Of a stretch of 64,000 nucleotides of DNA, positions 16,310 through 24,833 are shown piece by piece. The stretch is from Saccharomonospora marina XMU15 (GTDB lineage: Bacteria; Actinomycetota; Actinomycetes; Mycobacteriales; Pseudonocardiaceae): positions 310,001-374,000 of the forward strand of contig NZ_CM001439.1 in assembly GCF_000244955.1 (NCBI RefSeq). The letters are read 5' to 3'. Positions within the stretch are counted from its first letter, which is position 1. Each line of letters opens with the position of its first letter. Position numbers and translations under genes: made by a program. The notes under the pieces were generated by a model that ran no database searches, was not told where the DNA came from, and worked only from the letters and a program-made list of their open reading frames with translations.

Positions 16310-17179
16310 ATGGACGGCCAAGGCGAGGACTTGGACGGCGTTGGGGGCCCCGACAGCGGTGAGGAACTGGACGTCGAGCTGCGCAGGTTGTTCTCCGACG
16401 ACCGGCTGGACGTCGCGCCGAGATCCGACGCGGGCGAACGGATCGTCGCGGGGGCGAGGCGGCGGCGCCGCCGTCGCGGGGCGCTGGTGAGCGGTGCGGC
16501 GACCCTCGCGGTGGCGGGCCTCGTGGCAGGCGGAGTGCTACTTGGCGAGCTCGGCAAACCGGAGGGCAAGCCGGAGGTCCAGATCGCCGCTCCACCGGCT
16601 GCAGACCGAGCGACCACGTCGCACCTCGCACCGTCGACACGTCTTGAAAGGCCAAGGGGCGAGGGCCGAGCAGGTGAGTCACCGGAGGCACAGGCCGGCA
16701 CACGGACCGAGCGCACCGCGTCCGGCTCGGAGCCGAAGAGCACACCGACGACGGCGCCACCGGCGAGGGGTACGGTCATGTTGGCCGAATCCGCGCTCCG
16801 CCACGACGGCTACAAGGAACTGCGGCTCGGTATGCGCTACGAGCAAGCCGTGGCGACCGGCATGCTGACCTCGGACGCGCAGCCTCCACCACCCGACGGC
16901 AGCTGCATGCGTTACGCGCTCGCCGAAGGTGCCGACGCGATCGAGGACGTGGTGATCTCGGCCGAGCACGGGCTCGTGGCCTTCAACGCGTCGAAGGCAC
17001 GTACGACGGAGGGCGTCGGGGCCGGCTCGTCGGAGGGACAGGTACAGGCTGCCTACGACGAACTCACCGTGGAAACCGACGGCTACTCGGTCGCGGTGGG
17101 CAACGCGCGCTACCACCTCGCCATTTCGCAGGGAACGGTCATGCGGTTGCGGTTGCTCGCGCAGCCCTGGCCCTGCTGA
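16310..17179 (+). CDS. single-pass membrane protein co-transcribed with the sigma factor (anti-sigma-like)
   Basis: The 289-residue product has an acidic cytoplasmic N-terminus (about 48 residues), a poly-Arg stop-transfer cluster (ARRRRRRRG) and one membrane helix (about 57-80). A Pro/Ser/Thr-rich linker and an exported C-terminal domain of about 130 residues follow. Topology and coupling to an ECF sigma gene suggest an anti-sigma or sensor role. However, no zinc-binding HxxxCxxC motif is present, so it is not a standard ZAS protein. The C-terminal part has a Cys pair (SCMRY and the terminal WPC). A bidirectional terminator follows. Confidence 0.75.
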   Translation: MDGQGEDLDGVGGPDSGEELDVELRRLFSDDRLDVAPRSDAGERIVAGARRRRRRRGALVSGAATLAVAGLVAGGVLLGELGKPEGKPEVQIAAPPAADRATTSHLAPSTRLERPRGEGRAGESPEAQAGTRTERTASGSEPKSTPTTAPPARGTVMLAESALRHDGYKELRLGMRYEQAVATGMLTSDAQPPPPDGSCMRYALAEGADAIEDVVISAEHGLVAFNASKARTTEGVGAGSSEGQVQAAYDELTVETDGYSVAVGNARYHLAISQGTVMRLRLLAQPWPC

Positions 17180-17185
17180 ATCGTC

Positions 17186-17251
17186 GGCACGAGCGCGCTC
17201 GTGCCGCAGCCGGAACGGACCCGGGCTACTCCACAGGGGGAGAGCCCGGGT
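17186..17251. terminator. two consecutive hairpins between convergent genes, probable bidirectional terminator
   Basis: The first is a perfect inverted repeat, GGCACGAG-CGCG-CTCGTGCC (17186-17205). The second has arms ACCCGGGCT (17219-17227) and AGCCCGGGT (17243-17251) around a 15-nt loop, followed by TCGTTT. They lie between the stop of the sigma-partner gene (+) and the stop of the ferritin gene (-). Confidence 0.8.
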
Positions 17252-17266
17252 TCGTTTCGAGACTGG

Positions 17267-17818
17267 TCAGAGCTTGCCGCCGGCCACAGGTGGCATCGTG
17301 GGGTCGGTCCCTTCGTCGGTGGCCGACTCCCGGTACAGGAACTGCTCCACCTCCGAAAGGTTGCCTTTCGCGCGGTCGACGACGTTGAGCAGCGTCGACA
17401 TCTTCGCGATCTCCTCGACCTGCTCCTTGAGGAACCACTGGATGAACTGCTCACCGGCGTAGTCGTCCTCTTCGCGTGCCGCCTTGGCCAGCGTCTGGAT
17501 GTCCGAAGCGACCCCCTTCTCCTGTTCCAGCGCGAGCTCGACCAGTTGGCGCGCGTCGGAGAAGTCGTTGCGAACGTCACCGGTACCCGGAATCTCGACG
17601 TGGTGGTCGGTGTCCATCATGTACCGCACCAGTGCGAGTGCGTGGTTGCGCTCCTCGATCGCCTGCTTGTAGAAGTACCTCGCAAGCTGCGGCAGGTCCT
17701 CGTTGTCGAACCACACAGCCAGCGCGACGTACTGTTGCGAGGCGTTGAACTCGTTTTGGATCTGAGCCTGCAGCAATTCGTAGAACTTCGAACGCGGATG
17801 CTTCTTCAAGGTGGCCAT
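17267..17818 (-). CDS. bfrB: ferritin (BfrB-like iron-storage protein)
   Basis: The 183-residue ferritin has ferroxidase-centre residues Glu23, Tyr30, Glu57, His60 (EERNH) and Glu100 in the expected spacing. The C-terminal extension past helix 4 (about residues 155-183) resembles M. tuberculosis BfrB. It oxidises Fe(II) and stores Fe(III) in a 24-mer shell. I prefer ATG 17818; a TTG at 17854 would add 12 residues. Upstream lie tandem iron boxes (17894-17932), indicating IdeR/DtxR control. In mycobacteria IdeR with iron activates bfrB through tandem boxes, so activation rather than repression is likely here. Confidence 0.92.
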   Translation of the reverse strand: MATLKKHPRSKFYELLQAQIQNEFNASQQYVALAVWFDNEDLPQLARYFYKQAIEERNHALALVRYMMDTDHHVEIPGTGDVRNDFSDARQLVELALEQEKGVASDIQTLAKAAREEDDYAGEQFIQWFLKEQVEEIAKMSTLLNVVDRAKGNLSEVEQFLYRESATDEGTDPTMPPVAGGKL

Positions 17819-17893
17819 ATATTCAAAATACTGCAGTTCGGCGCTGTCCTTCAATGGACAGGAGTGAGGTGGAACCCAGTTGTGGACCGCAAC

Positions 17894-17932
17894 TCGGGAT
17901 AGGCTTCGCTAATTTCGATTAGGCTGTCCTAA
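17894..17932 (-). promoter_or_regulatory. tandem IdeR/DtxR iron boxes upstream of the ferritin gene
   Basis: Plus strand 17914-17932 reads TTCGATTAGGCTGTCCTAA and matches 15 of 19 positions of the IdeR consensus TTAGGTTAGGCTAACCTAA. The adjacent 17894-17912, read on the minus strand, is TTAGCGAAGCCTATCCCGA and matches about 12 of 19. The two are offset by 20 bp, i.e. on one face of the helix. A weaker third copy may lie at 17943-17961. Distance to the ferritin ATG is about 76-114 bp. Confidence 0.7.
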
Positions 17933-17960
17933 AAATTTGTGGTTAGGGAAGCCTGTCTTT

Positions 17961-19229
17961 TCAGACGGAATCTCGGGCAACGGGACACGACATACACCTC
18001 GGGCCACCTCTGCCCGACCCCAGTTCCGAACCCGCGATGCGTAGCACCTCGATTCCCGCCTCCTCCAAGCGCGCGTTGGTCTCGACGTTGCGCTCGTAGC
18101 CGACCACGACCCCAGGAGCGACCGCGAGCGTGTTGTTGCCGTCGTCCCACTGCTCGCGCTCGGCTGTTACCGGGTCCAGCCCGGTATCGATCACGTGCAG
18201 CCGGTCGATGTCCATCGCCTGGGCCGCCGCGTCGAGGAAGGGTGCGGGCCCATCGACGCGCAGGCCGCCGTCCGCATCAGGGCGCAGTGAGTAGGCCACC
18301 AGCGAGTCCCTGGCCAACGGGTACATCACCACCGCATCCGGGCCGATCATCGTGCATACGGTGTCCAGATGCATCGTCGCGCGGTTCTGCGCGATCGGGA
18401 CTGCCAGCACGGTATGTGCGATACCGTCCGCGAACGCCGACCTCGCCAGTGATTCGGCACCTGCCGCGCTGGTGCGCTCGCCAACCCCGACGGCCAGCAC
18501 ACCGGGTGCCAGCAGCAGCACGTCGCCACCCTCGACGGGCGCCGAGTGCGCGCCGTACGCCCGCACCGTTCCGCGGAAGCGGGGGTGGTAGGCGTACACG
18601 ATGTCGAGCAGCGCCGTCTCCCTGCGCCGAGCGGGCATCGCGAGTGAGGCGATAGCGACCCTGTCGGCGATCCACACCGATGAGTCCCTCGTGAACAGCA
18701 GGTTCGGCAGTGGGTCCACCGCGAAGTCGTGAGGGTGGTGCATCTTGCGCACCAGGGAGGTGCCCTCCGACGCAGGCAGTTCCTCGAAGGTCATGCCCGA
18801 CATCAGCACTTCACCCAGCACCGCTGGTTCCACTCCCGACAGGTACGACCGCAGCGAGTCCGCGAGATCGTCGCCGAGTCGCCGGTTGTCCACCGCCGCG
18901 TGCACACCTGCCACATGTGCCCTCGGGTCCTCGAGCGCCGCCTGCAGCAGGTCGGTCAGCAGTAGTACCTCAACCCCGCGTCCCCGCAACACTTCAGCGA
19001 AGGCGTCGTGTTCCTGCTGTGCGCGGTCCACCCACGGGATCGAGTCGAACAGCAACTGGTCGTTGTTACGCGGGGTCAGCCGCTTGAGTTCGGCGCCGGG
19101 CCGATGCAGCAGGACCGACCGCAGCGGACCAACCTCACTGTCCACGCGAGGCCGGGGACCGTGTGACGGTGTTCGTTGGCGGTCGACGTCGTCAAGACTC
19201 GGAGCGCTGTCAAGGCGTGGTGGGGTCAC
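17961..19229 (-). CDS. arcA: arginine deiminase
   Basis: The 422-residue enzyme hydrolyses arginine to citrulline and ammonia. Family signatures are present: N-terminal [32 protein letters not shown] with the catalytic His and Asp, [14 protein letters not shown], and the catalytic Cys412 in the C-terminal CMSCP. GTG 19229 gives about 29 residues before the conserved SEVGPLR. GTG at the VDSEVG position would give a more typical length, so the start is uncertain. No arcB, arcC or arcD is adjacent. The gene is isolated upstream of the ferritin on the same strand. Confidence 0.92.
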   Translation of the reverse strand: MTPPRLDSAPSLDDVDRQRTPSHGPRPRVDSEVGPLRSVLLHRPGAELKRLTPRNNDQLLFDSIPWVDRAQQEHDAFAEVLRGRGVEVLLLTDLLQAALEDPRAHVAGVHAAVDNRRLGDDLADSLRSYLSGVEPAVLGEVLMSGMTFEELPASEGTSLVRKMHHPHDFAVDPLPNLLFTRDSSVWIADRVAIASLAMPARRRETALLDIVYAYHPRFRGTVRAYGAHSAPVEGGDVLLLAPGVLAVGVGERTSAAGAESLARSAFADGIAHTVLAVPIAQNRATMHLDTVCTMIGPDAVVMYPLARDSLVAYSLRPDADGGLRVDGPAPFLDAAAQAMDIDRLHVIDTGLDPVTAEREQWDDGNNTLAVAPGVVVGYERNVETNARLEEAGIEVLRIAGSELGSGRGGPRCMSCPVARDSV

Positions 19230-19361
19230 AAGCGCGAGCGTAATGACCCGGGACTCGTTCCGCGGCCCCGCGAAACGACGCGGCGCGGCGCGCTAATGAT
19301 TGAGCCGCTTCGGCTCGGTTTCCCCTCGATGTGCCAACGTCTGCCCGCGGATCCTTGCGCA

Positions 19362-19550
19362 CTATGACTGGACGCGCTGCGGCCTCACCGACTCGGTGAC
19401 CACGCCCCGCTGTGACTCACCGGACGGCACGATCGTGAAGTGCCAGTTGTCCACGCCTCCACCCATGATCTCGGCATACCGTTCAGCGGCGTCACGGTTG
19501 GCGAACCGGATCTGCTGGTCGTTCACGCGGTGTGTGATCTTGCAAGCCAT
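19362..19550 (-). CDS. small conserved-looking protein of unknown function
   Basis: The protein is 62 residues and starts MACKITHRVNDQQIRFANRDAAERYAEIMGGG. ATG 19550 is supported by a very strong AAGGAGGGG six bases upstream. Composition is soluble alpha/beta: one amphipathic helix (DAAERYAEIM) between two strands. No metal or catalytic motif is visible. It is monocistronic, between arcA and the CPBP protease gene. Confidence 0.75.
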   Translation of the reverse strand: MACKITHRVNDQQIRFANRDAAERYAEIMGGGVDNWHFTIVPSGESQRGVVTESVRPQRVQS

Positions 19551-19643
19551 GGGAATCCCCTCCTTGTTCGACGGTGTCAACCCTCCGCATCCCCTGCGGG
19601 CCGACACCTCCGATTAGAACATATGTTCGAGTGCCCGGCAACC

Positions 19644-20456
19644 TCACGGCAGCCAGGTCACATGGTCCCGCAGCACCGCGTAGCCCACGAAGGCCACCAC
19701 ATCCAACAGGGTGTGAGCTACAACGAGCGGCCACAGCCGATTGGTGCGCTGCCACACCCTCCCGAACACCAATCCCATCAGCAGGTTTCCGACGAACCCA
19801 CCGATGCCCTGGTAAAGGTGGTAGGAGCCGCGCAGAACAGCGGCGAGCAGCAGTGAGGAGTTCTCCCGCAGTCCCAGCTGGCGCAGCCGGGTGAGCAGGT
19901 AGCCGACGACCAGCACTTCCTCGGCGAAGGCGTTGCCGAAGGCCGCGAGCGTCAATGTGATCGGCCGCCACCAACTGTCGGTGAGCGTGGAAGGCTGAAC
20001 CGCCAGGTTGAAACCCAGTTGCCAGCCGACGAAGTACAGGGCGAGGCCCGGAATACCGATGAGCGCAGCCAACGCCGCCCCCGTCGCGAGGTCCCTGCGC
20101 GGCCTGTGGCGATCCAACCCGACCTCGGCCAGCCGCATCCCGCCTCGCCACAGCAGGTACAACCCCAGCGCACCCCAGCCGAGAAGTTGTACGACGCTCA
20201 GTAGCTGCTTGCCGAGGTCTATCAGGTCGAGCGTGGCCTGCGGGGCGTTGATGGCCACCCGCTGCCGACGCAGCGGTTCCGTGCGCAGCAGCGCGTCCAG
20301 CAGCGTAAGCAGGCTACGCAGGCCGGAAAGACCCAGCGTGATGGCGAATACGATGACGAGTTCGACGACGATCCCGCGCCGCTGAACAGGGTCGGTGACG
20401 ACCGAGGGGCGCGGCGGCGCCGCCGGCCGCAACCAGTCACGTAGGCCGTTCGACAC
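19644..20456 (-). CDS. CPBP family intramembrane metalloprotease-like protein
   Basis: The 270-residue protein has about seven membrane helices. CPBP/Abi motifs are recognisable: Glu179-Glu180 in FAEEVLVVGYL, His213 in RGSYHLYQG, and His248...Asp252 in VAHTLLDV. The canonical EExxxR Arg is absent (EEVLVVG). The family includes CAAX-type prenyl proteases and bacteriocin-immunity proteins. Whether this member cleaves peptides is open. It is divergent from the BCCT transporter gene. Confidence 0.85.
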   Translation of the reverse strand: MSNGLRDWLRPAAPPRPSVVTDPVQRRGIVVELVIVFAITLGLSGLRSLLTLLDALLRTEPLRRQRVAINAPQATLDLIDLGKQLLSVVQLLGWGALGLYLLWRGGMRLAEVGLDRHRPRRDLATGAALAALIGIPGLALYFVGWQLGFNLAVQPSTLTDSWWRPITLTLAAFGNAFAEEVLVVGYLLTRLRQLGLRENSSLLLAAVLRGSYHLYQGIGGFVGNLLMGLVFGRVWQRTNRLWPLVVAHTLLDVVAFVGYAVLRDHVTWLP

Positions 20457-20564
20457 TGTGGCACGTTACATGACTCTTCGAAACCGCAGGTCGGCGGCGA
20501 GCGCGGCAACGGGTTGCGAACCGTCACCGTTACTTTTCCACATGATCGTTCCGGATGGCACTAG

Positions 20565-20584
20565 GGTGCTACGGACGTAACACC
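20565..20584. promoter_or_regulatory. imperfect 20-bp palindrome upstream of the BCCT gene
   Basis: GGTGCTACGGACGTAACACC has GGTG/CACC ends and TAC/GTA inner arms. It lies 21 bp before the GTG start in the divergent CPBP-BCCT gap, near where a promoter and operator would be. No cognate regulator is evident. Low confidence. Confidence 0.3.
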
Positions 20585-20604
20585 GCGACGAAGGAGGCAG
20601 CCTC

Positions 20605-22311
20605 GTGACGGAAACGTCAGGTACTGGGGCCGTGGCGCCGCCTGGTTCACGACCTCCGTGGCACAGGACGATCGCACCGAGGGTCTTCTGGCCCGCCGCG
20701 GTCATCATCGTGGGATTCGTGCTGTTCACGGTGGCCTTCCCGACACTGGTGGGCGACACCATCAGCGCCGTGCAGGAAGCCGTGATCGGCACCTTCAGCT
20801 GGTACTACATGTTGATCGTGTCCGGCTTCGTGCTGTTCGCGATCTGGGTCGGGCTCAGTCACTACGGCGACATCAAGCTCGGGCCCGACGAGGAGGAGCC
20901 CGAGTTCGGGCTGCGGTCATGGTTCTCGATGTTGTTCGCAGCGGGCATGGGCATCGGGTTGGTGTTCTGGGGTGTGGCCGAACCGCTCAACCACTTCGCG
21001 GGCATCCCGAACCGGGCCACCGGCATCACGCAGGACGAGCAGGGCGCGCAGGACTCGATCGTGCAGACCTTCCTGCACTGGGGCCTGCACCCCTGGGCGG
21101 TCTACGTGGTCGTCGGCCTCGCGCTCGCGTACGCCATCCATCGCAAGAAGCGTCCCGTCTCGATCCGGTACGCGCTCGAGTCGTTGTTGGGCAGGCGGAT
21201 CAGGGGATGGATCGGTGATCTCATCGACATCGCCGCGATCGTCGGCACGCTCTTCGGTGTGGCCACCTCGCTGGGGCTCGGCGTGATCCAGGTGGCTGCG
21301 GGGCTGGACTTCCTCAACGTGGTCAGCGATCCGGGAAACCTCACCTATGTGGTGCTGATCGGTGCGATCACGTCGCTGGCCGTGGTGAGTGTGATCACCG
21401 GCCTCAAGCGGGGCATTCGCTGGCTGTCCAACTTCAACATCAGCCTTGCCGGTGTGCTGCTGTTGTTCGTGCTCATCCTCGGGCCGACGCTGTTCATCTT
21501 CCGCGACCTCGTGCAGTCCATCGGCGACTACTTCCAGAACCTGTTGCGGATGAGCTTCAACACCACCGCCTACGAAGGTGAGTCCGGCACCGAATGGCAG
21601 GGTTGGTGGACCACGTTCTACTGGGGTTGGTGGATCTCGTGGGCGCCCTTCGTCGGCGTGTTCATCGCGCGCATCTCCCGAGGTAGGACCGTGCGCGAGT
21701 TCGTCGCAGGCGTGCTGCTGGTACCGACCGCCATCACGTTCCTGTGGTTCACCGTTTTCGGCGGGACCGCGCTGTACCGGCAGTTGTTCGGTGAGGGCGG
21801 GTTGATCGGCACCGACGAGACCGGAGCCAACACCGTCGACACGGAGGGGGCGCTGTTCGGCCTGCTCGAAGGCCTACCCGGCGGCACGATCATGGCCGTG
21901 GGCGCTGTGATTCTGATCGTGCTGTTCTTCGTGACGTCCTCGGACTCCGGTTCGCTGGTGGTGGACATGCTCGCGTCGGGTGGTGACCCGAACCCGCCGA
22001 CGTGGAGCCGGGTGTTCTGGGGCGTCATGGAAGGCGCCGTCGCCATCGCGTTGCTGCTGGCCGGTGGGCTCAGTGCGCTGCAGTTGGCCGCCATCCTGAT
22101 CGCCCTGCCGTTCAGTGTGGTGATGCTGGGCATGTGCGTGTCGATCTGGCGAGATTTCCGTGCCGAGCGCAGAACCATGCTGCGCGTGCAGCGGCGGTTG
22201 CAGCGCCAGGAGATCACCGAGCACGTGACCCACAGCCTGATCGACGAGGGACTCGTCGAGCCCAACGGCAGTGCGGGCAGAGCGAAGGATCAGGTACCTG
22301 AGCAGTCCTGA
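20605..22311 (+). CDS. BCCT family transporter (betaine/carnitine/choline type)
   Basis: The 568-residue protein has 12 helices. The BCCT signature is present as FAAGMGIGLVFWGVAEPLNHF and the tryptophan-rich segment WQGWWTTFYWGWWISWAPFVGVF (core GWWISWAPF). These carriers import compatible solutes such as glycine betaine, coupled to Na+ or H+, for osmoprotection or catabolism. N- and C-terminal tails are short, with a charged C-terminal helix of about 50 residues that could be osmosensory. GTG 20605 is preceded by AAGGAGG. It is monocistronic and ended by a strong hairpin. Confidence 0.93.
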   Translation: MTETSGTGAVAPPGSRPPWHRTIAPRVFWPAAVIIVGFVLFTVAFPTLVGDTISAVQEAVIGTFSWYYMLIVSGFVLFAIWVGLSHYGDIKLGPDEEEPEFGLRSWFSMLFAAGMGIGLVFWGVAEPLNHFAGIPNRATGITQDEQGAQDSIVQTFLHWGLHPWAVYVVVGLALAYAIHRKKRPVSIRYALESLLGRRIRGWIGDLIDIAAIVGTLFGVATSLGLGVIQVAAGLDFLNVVSDPGNLTYVVLIGAITSLAVVSVITGLKRGIRWLSNFNISLAGVLLLFVLILGPTLFIFRDLVQSIGDYFQNLLRMSFNTTAYEGESGTEWQGWWTTFYWGWWISWAPFVGVFIARISRGRTVREFVAGVLLVPTAITFLWFTVFGGTALYRQLFGEGGLIGTDETGANTVDTEGALFGLLEGLPGGTIMAVGAVILIVLFFVTSSDSGSLVVDMLASGGDPNPPTWSRVFWGVMEGAVAIALLLAGGLSALQLAAILIALPFSVVMLGMCVSIWRDFRAERRTMLRVQRRLQRQEITEHVTHSLIDEGLVEPNGSAGRAKDQVPEQS

Positions 22312-22324
22312 CGGACTGGTGAGC

Positions 22325-22357
22325 GACGCCCCCGGCGGGAGAGGTGCCGGGGGCGTC
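22325..22357 (+). terminator. strong hairpin terminator after the BCCT gene
   Basis: Perfect 12-bp arms GACGCCCCCGGC (22325-22336) and GCCGGGGGCGTC (22346-22357) surround a 9-nt loop. The hairpin starts 13 bp after the BCCT stop. Confidence 0.85.
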
Positions 22358-22465
22358 ACGCTTGCCGGGTGGGGTGCGGCAGCGAAAACGCCTGCCGGCC
22401 GGCCCCGGGCAGGGCAGCGCGATGCCGACACCTCTGGAGGAGCCGCTGACAGCAAAGGCGTCGTG

Positions 22466-22630
22466 ATGGTTGGGCAGGCCGCGGCCCGCGGTAGGTTCCG
22501 CCGCTCGGTAGGCAACCTCAGGGGCACGGTGCGCGGGCTTTTCTTCGGGTCGAGGCTCTCGCACATGACGGGCATGCTGCTGGTGGCGACCGGTGTGGGT
22601 TCGGCCACACGGCGTCGCGAGACGGCGTGA
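22466..22630 (+). CDS. possible 54-residue basic protein
   Basis: In the 389-bp gap after the BCCT gene, an ATG at 22466 opens 54 codons with an Arg-rich N-terminal half and a short hydrophobic segment (MTGMLLVATGVG). The ribosome-binding site is weak and no family is recognised. Apart from this, the gap holds the BCCT terminator and the palindromic operator at 22644-22664. Confidence 0.2.
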   Translation: MVGQAAARGRFRRSVGNLRGTVRGLFFGSRLSHMTGMLLVATGVGSATRRRETA

Positions 22631-22643
22631 ACGGCGTTCGCTA

Positions 22644-22664
22644 GTCGTTCGTAATACGGACGAC
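22644..22664. promoter_or_regulatory. 21-bp near-perfect palindrome, probable IclR-type operator
   Basis: Arms GTCGTTCGTA (22644-22653) and TACGGACGAC (22655-22664) surround a central A and differ at one position in ten. It lies 36 bp before the start of the unknown-function gene whose operon ends with an IclR regulator. Size and position fit autoregulation by that protein. Confidence 0.55.
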
Positions 22665-22700
22665 TTTGTTCTGATTTCGTTCGCTACTAGCGTGTGAGGC

Positions 22701-23567
22701 GTGTCAAGCGCTGTGGAACTCCCGCCCCCCGGCCCGCGAGGAATCCCGCCCCTGTTCGCGCGGCTCGTAGACGATTCGGCACTGTTCCCGCCAAGCGAAG
22801 CGACGATGCGTGAGGCGCTCGAGAAGCACCTCGAGACGAGAGCAGGGGAACACGCCGGAATGCTCGGTGTGTTCCTGTGCCAGGCCTCCCGGCTACCGGA
22901 GATGATCACGGAGTTGATCAAGATCCGGCCTGCCGAGCCGCTGCCGCTTTCGCTGATCATCGACACCGGCCTCGGCGGCGTTCCGAAGGCCATCTCCATC
23001 GTCGAATCGCGCAACGAACTGCTCTCACTGCGCATGGTCGAGATGCCCGCACCCTCCGACGTCGACGAGGTCTGGCTGGAGCGGGTGTCGGAATTCGTGC
23101 CCGAGGACGTCGTGCGGGTCGTAGAGCCACGCAGAGGAGTGGGCTGGCTCGACGGTGTGCGCAAGGTCATCGAACACGGAAGCTGGCCGAAGATTCGATG
23201 CGGGGGTCTGTCCAGCGAGAACTTCCCCAGCATCGACGACGTGGCGGACTTCTTGTCCGTGGTGAGCAGCTACCCCGGCGCTTCGTTCAAGGCGACGAAC
23301 AGCCTGCAGCGCGCCGTGCGGTACACCGACCAGGCGACCGGCTTCGAGCACCACGGGTTCTTGAACGTGCTGGTGGCGTCGGCTCGCTGCCTGTGCGGAG
23401 GTGATGTACGTGCTGCGCTGGCCTGCACTGATGGCGAGTCGCTCGCGGGCGAGGTGAGCCAGTTCAGCGATCCCGCCGCCACGGCCGTGCGTTCGCTGTT
23501 CACCTCCTACGCCTCGGCGAGCTTCGCGGAGCCGATCGCGGATCTGAAAGGTCTGGGCCTGCTGTGA
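22701..23567 (+). CDS. conserved protein of unknown function (probable TIM-barrel-like)
   Basis: The product is 288 residues. Motifs include KIRCGGLSSENFPSIDDVADFL (core IRCGGL, FPS), ASFKATNSLQRAVRY, and a C-terminal ASFAEPIADLKGLGLL. These resemble a widespread uncharacterised family with KxRCGG / FKATAGLHHP / SCSFxEPxxDLxxLGLL signatures, probably a barrel with a phosphate- or CoA-binding site. Here the KATAGLHHP element is changed to KATNSLQRA and the SCSF Cys is Ala, so the active site may be altered. GTG 22701. Its stop overlaps the IclR start by 4 bp. Confidence 0.7.
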   Translation: MSSAVELPPPGPRGIPPLFARLVDDSALFPPSEATMREALEKHLETRAGEHAGMLGVFLCQASRLPEMITELIKIRPAEPLPLSLIIDTGLGGVPKAISIVESRNELLSLRMVEMPAPSDVDEVWLERVSEFVPEDVVRVVEPRRGVGWLDGVRKVIEHGSWPKIRCGGLSSENFPSIDDVADFLSVVSSYPGASFKATNSLQRAVRYTDQATGFEHHGFLNVLVASARCLCGGDVRAALACTDGESLAGEVSQFSDPAATAVRSLFTSYASASFAEPIADLKGLGLL

Positions 23568-24196
23568 GCAGGGAGAGCTCGCTGACCTTGGATCGCGGGC
23601 TCGCACTGTTACAGGCCGTGGCGGACACCGGTGGTGAGGCTGCCACGATCTCCCAACTCGCCGCGACGATCGGTACCAGCAGGGCCGCTGTGTACCGGCT
23701 GCTCGTGCCGCTGGCCGAACGTGGACTGGTGTGGCGCGACGGCAGCAAGGTGCGGCTCGGTGCCGGAGTGCTGCGGTTGGCGGGACAGATGTTGCCGCAG
23801 CTACGTGACGCCGCGCGGCCCGTGCTGCGCGGGCTGGCCGAGTCGGTCGGCGTCACCGCGCACCTGTCCGTGGCCGAAGGTGACCAGCTCCATGTGATCG
23901 CCGTCGCTGAGCCGTCCTGGACCTCGTTTCACGTGGCTTACCGGATCGGCAGCAGGCATCCGATCTCGCGAGGCGCGGCGGGTAAGGCTCTCGCCCTGCG
24001 GGCCAAGGGCAGGGAATGGGCCGTGGCGACAGGAGAGCCGCAGCCAGGTACGTTCGGCGTGGCGGCGCCGGTCCGCGGGGTCACGGGGTTGCGCGCCAGT
24101 GTCGGGGTGGTGGCGCTCGAGGCGATGGACAACGCGCGTGTGGGGCCACAGGTCGCGCGCGCGGCGGCGGAACTCGCCGAGGTACTGCGAGGCTGA
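23564..24196 (+). CDS. IclR-family transcriptional regulator
   Basis: The 210-residue product has an N-terminal winged HTH (TISQLAATIGTSRAAVYRLLVPLAERGLV, about residues 27-55; core IGTSRAAVYRLL). The effector domain has typical IclR patterns (HPISRGAAGKAL, GLRASVGVVAL). It is somewhat short because the C-terminal domain is trimmed. GTG 23564 overlaps the preceding stop (GTGA), so it is coupled to the unknown-function gene. It probably binds the palindrome at 22644-22664 and responds to a small aromatic or carboxylic metabolite, as the family often does; the ligand is unknown. Confidence 0.88.
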   Translation: MSRESSLTLDRGLALLQAVADTGGEAATISQLAATIGTSRAAVYRLLVPLAERGLVWRDGSKVRLGAGVLRLAGQMLPQLRDAARPVLRGLAESVGVTAHLSVAEGDQLHVIAVAEPSWTSFHVAYRIGSRHPISRGAAGKALALRAKGREWAVATGEPQPGTFGVAAPVRGVTGLRASVGVVALEAMDNARVGPQVARAAAELAEVLRG

Positions 24197-24218
24197 GCCA
24201 GCAACCGTGCGGTCAACC

Positions 24219-24821
24219 TCAACCCAACAGCGCGCTGCCGAACGCGAAAGCGGACAGACCGGCGAAGACGAATCCAGCCACCCGCTGCAGCATGCGTGGG
24301 TGGATCCGGTTGCGGATCTTGTGGCCGAGCAGCACAGCCAGTGCGGCCACGCCGACCAGGGCGAAGAAGGAACCCAGTCCGACTGCCAACGGTTGAGCGT
24401 AGCGAGCCACGAGGCCTGCGGTGGCAAGCTGCGACGCGTCACCCCATTCGGCTGCGAAGAGCACCCCGAAGGAGGACAACGCGCCCCGTCCGAACGAAGC
24501 CGGCGCCGCGGCCATGCGTGCGGCGTCGTGCGCGCCGTCGTCGGCCGTTCGAAAACCCTGCCGCAACAACATCGCCGAGCCCGCGCCGAAGAGCACGCCG
24601 ACGACCGTGGAAACGAGCCGATCGGGTAACAACGTCAACACGCTGCCGAACGCCACGGCGATGACGGCTTGCACGGCGAAAGCCGCGATCACCCCGGTCA
24701 GCACCGCTTTCGAGCGGAAGCGGGTGCTGAGCACGAGCGTCGCCACGAACGTCTTGTCGGGCAGTTCCACGGCGACGACCAGCGCGAACGCGGCTACGAA
24801 AGCAAGTAGGGCCGACGACAT
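24219..24821 (-). CDS. GDT1/TMEM165 (UPF0016) family divalent cation transporter
   Basis: The 200-residue protein has six helices in two homologous halves. The paired ExGD-type motifs are ELPDKT (19-24) and EWGDAS (125-130). They line a pathway for Mn2+ or Ca2+ in known members, mostly exporting Mn2+. The first motif has Pro where Gly is usual. Upstream a 7-bp hairpin (24834-24864) and TTAGGT...CCTA half-sites could be a metal-responsive element. It is divergent from cydA. Confidence 0.85.
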   Translation of the reverse strand: MSSALLAFVAAFALVVAVELPDKTFVATLVLSTRFRSKAVLTGVIAAFAVQAVIAVAFGSVLTLLPDRLVSTVVGVLFGAGSAMLLRQGFRTADDGAHDAARMAAAPASFGRGALSSFGVLFAAEWGDASQLATAGLVARYAQPLAVGLGSFFALVGVAALAVLLGHKIRNRIHPRMLQRVAGFVFAGLSAFAFGSALLG

Positions 24822-24833
24822 CCTTAGGTGAAC

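Noticed and set aside
23921..23940. Second parS-like string (GTTTCACGTGGC)
   Set aside because: Only one half of the palindrome is kept and it lies inside the IclR coding sequence.
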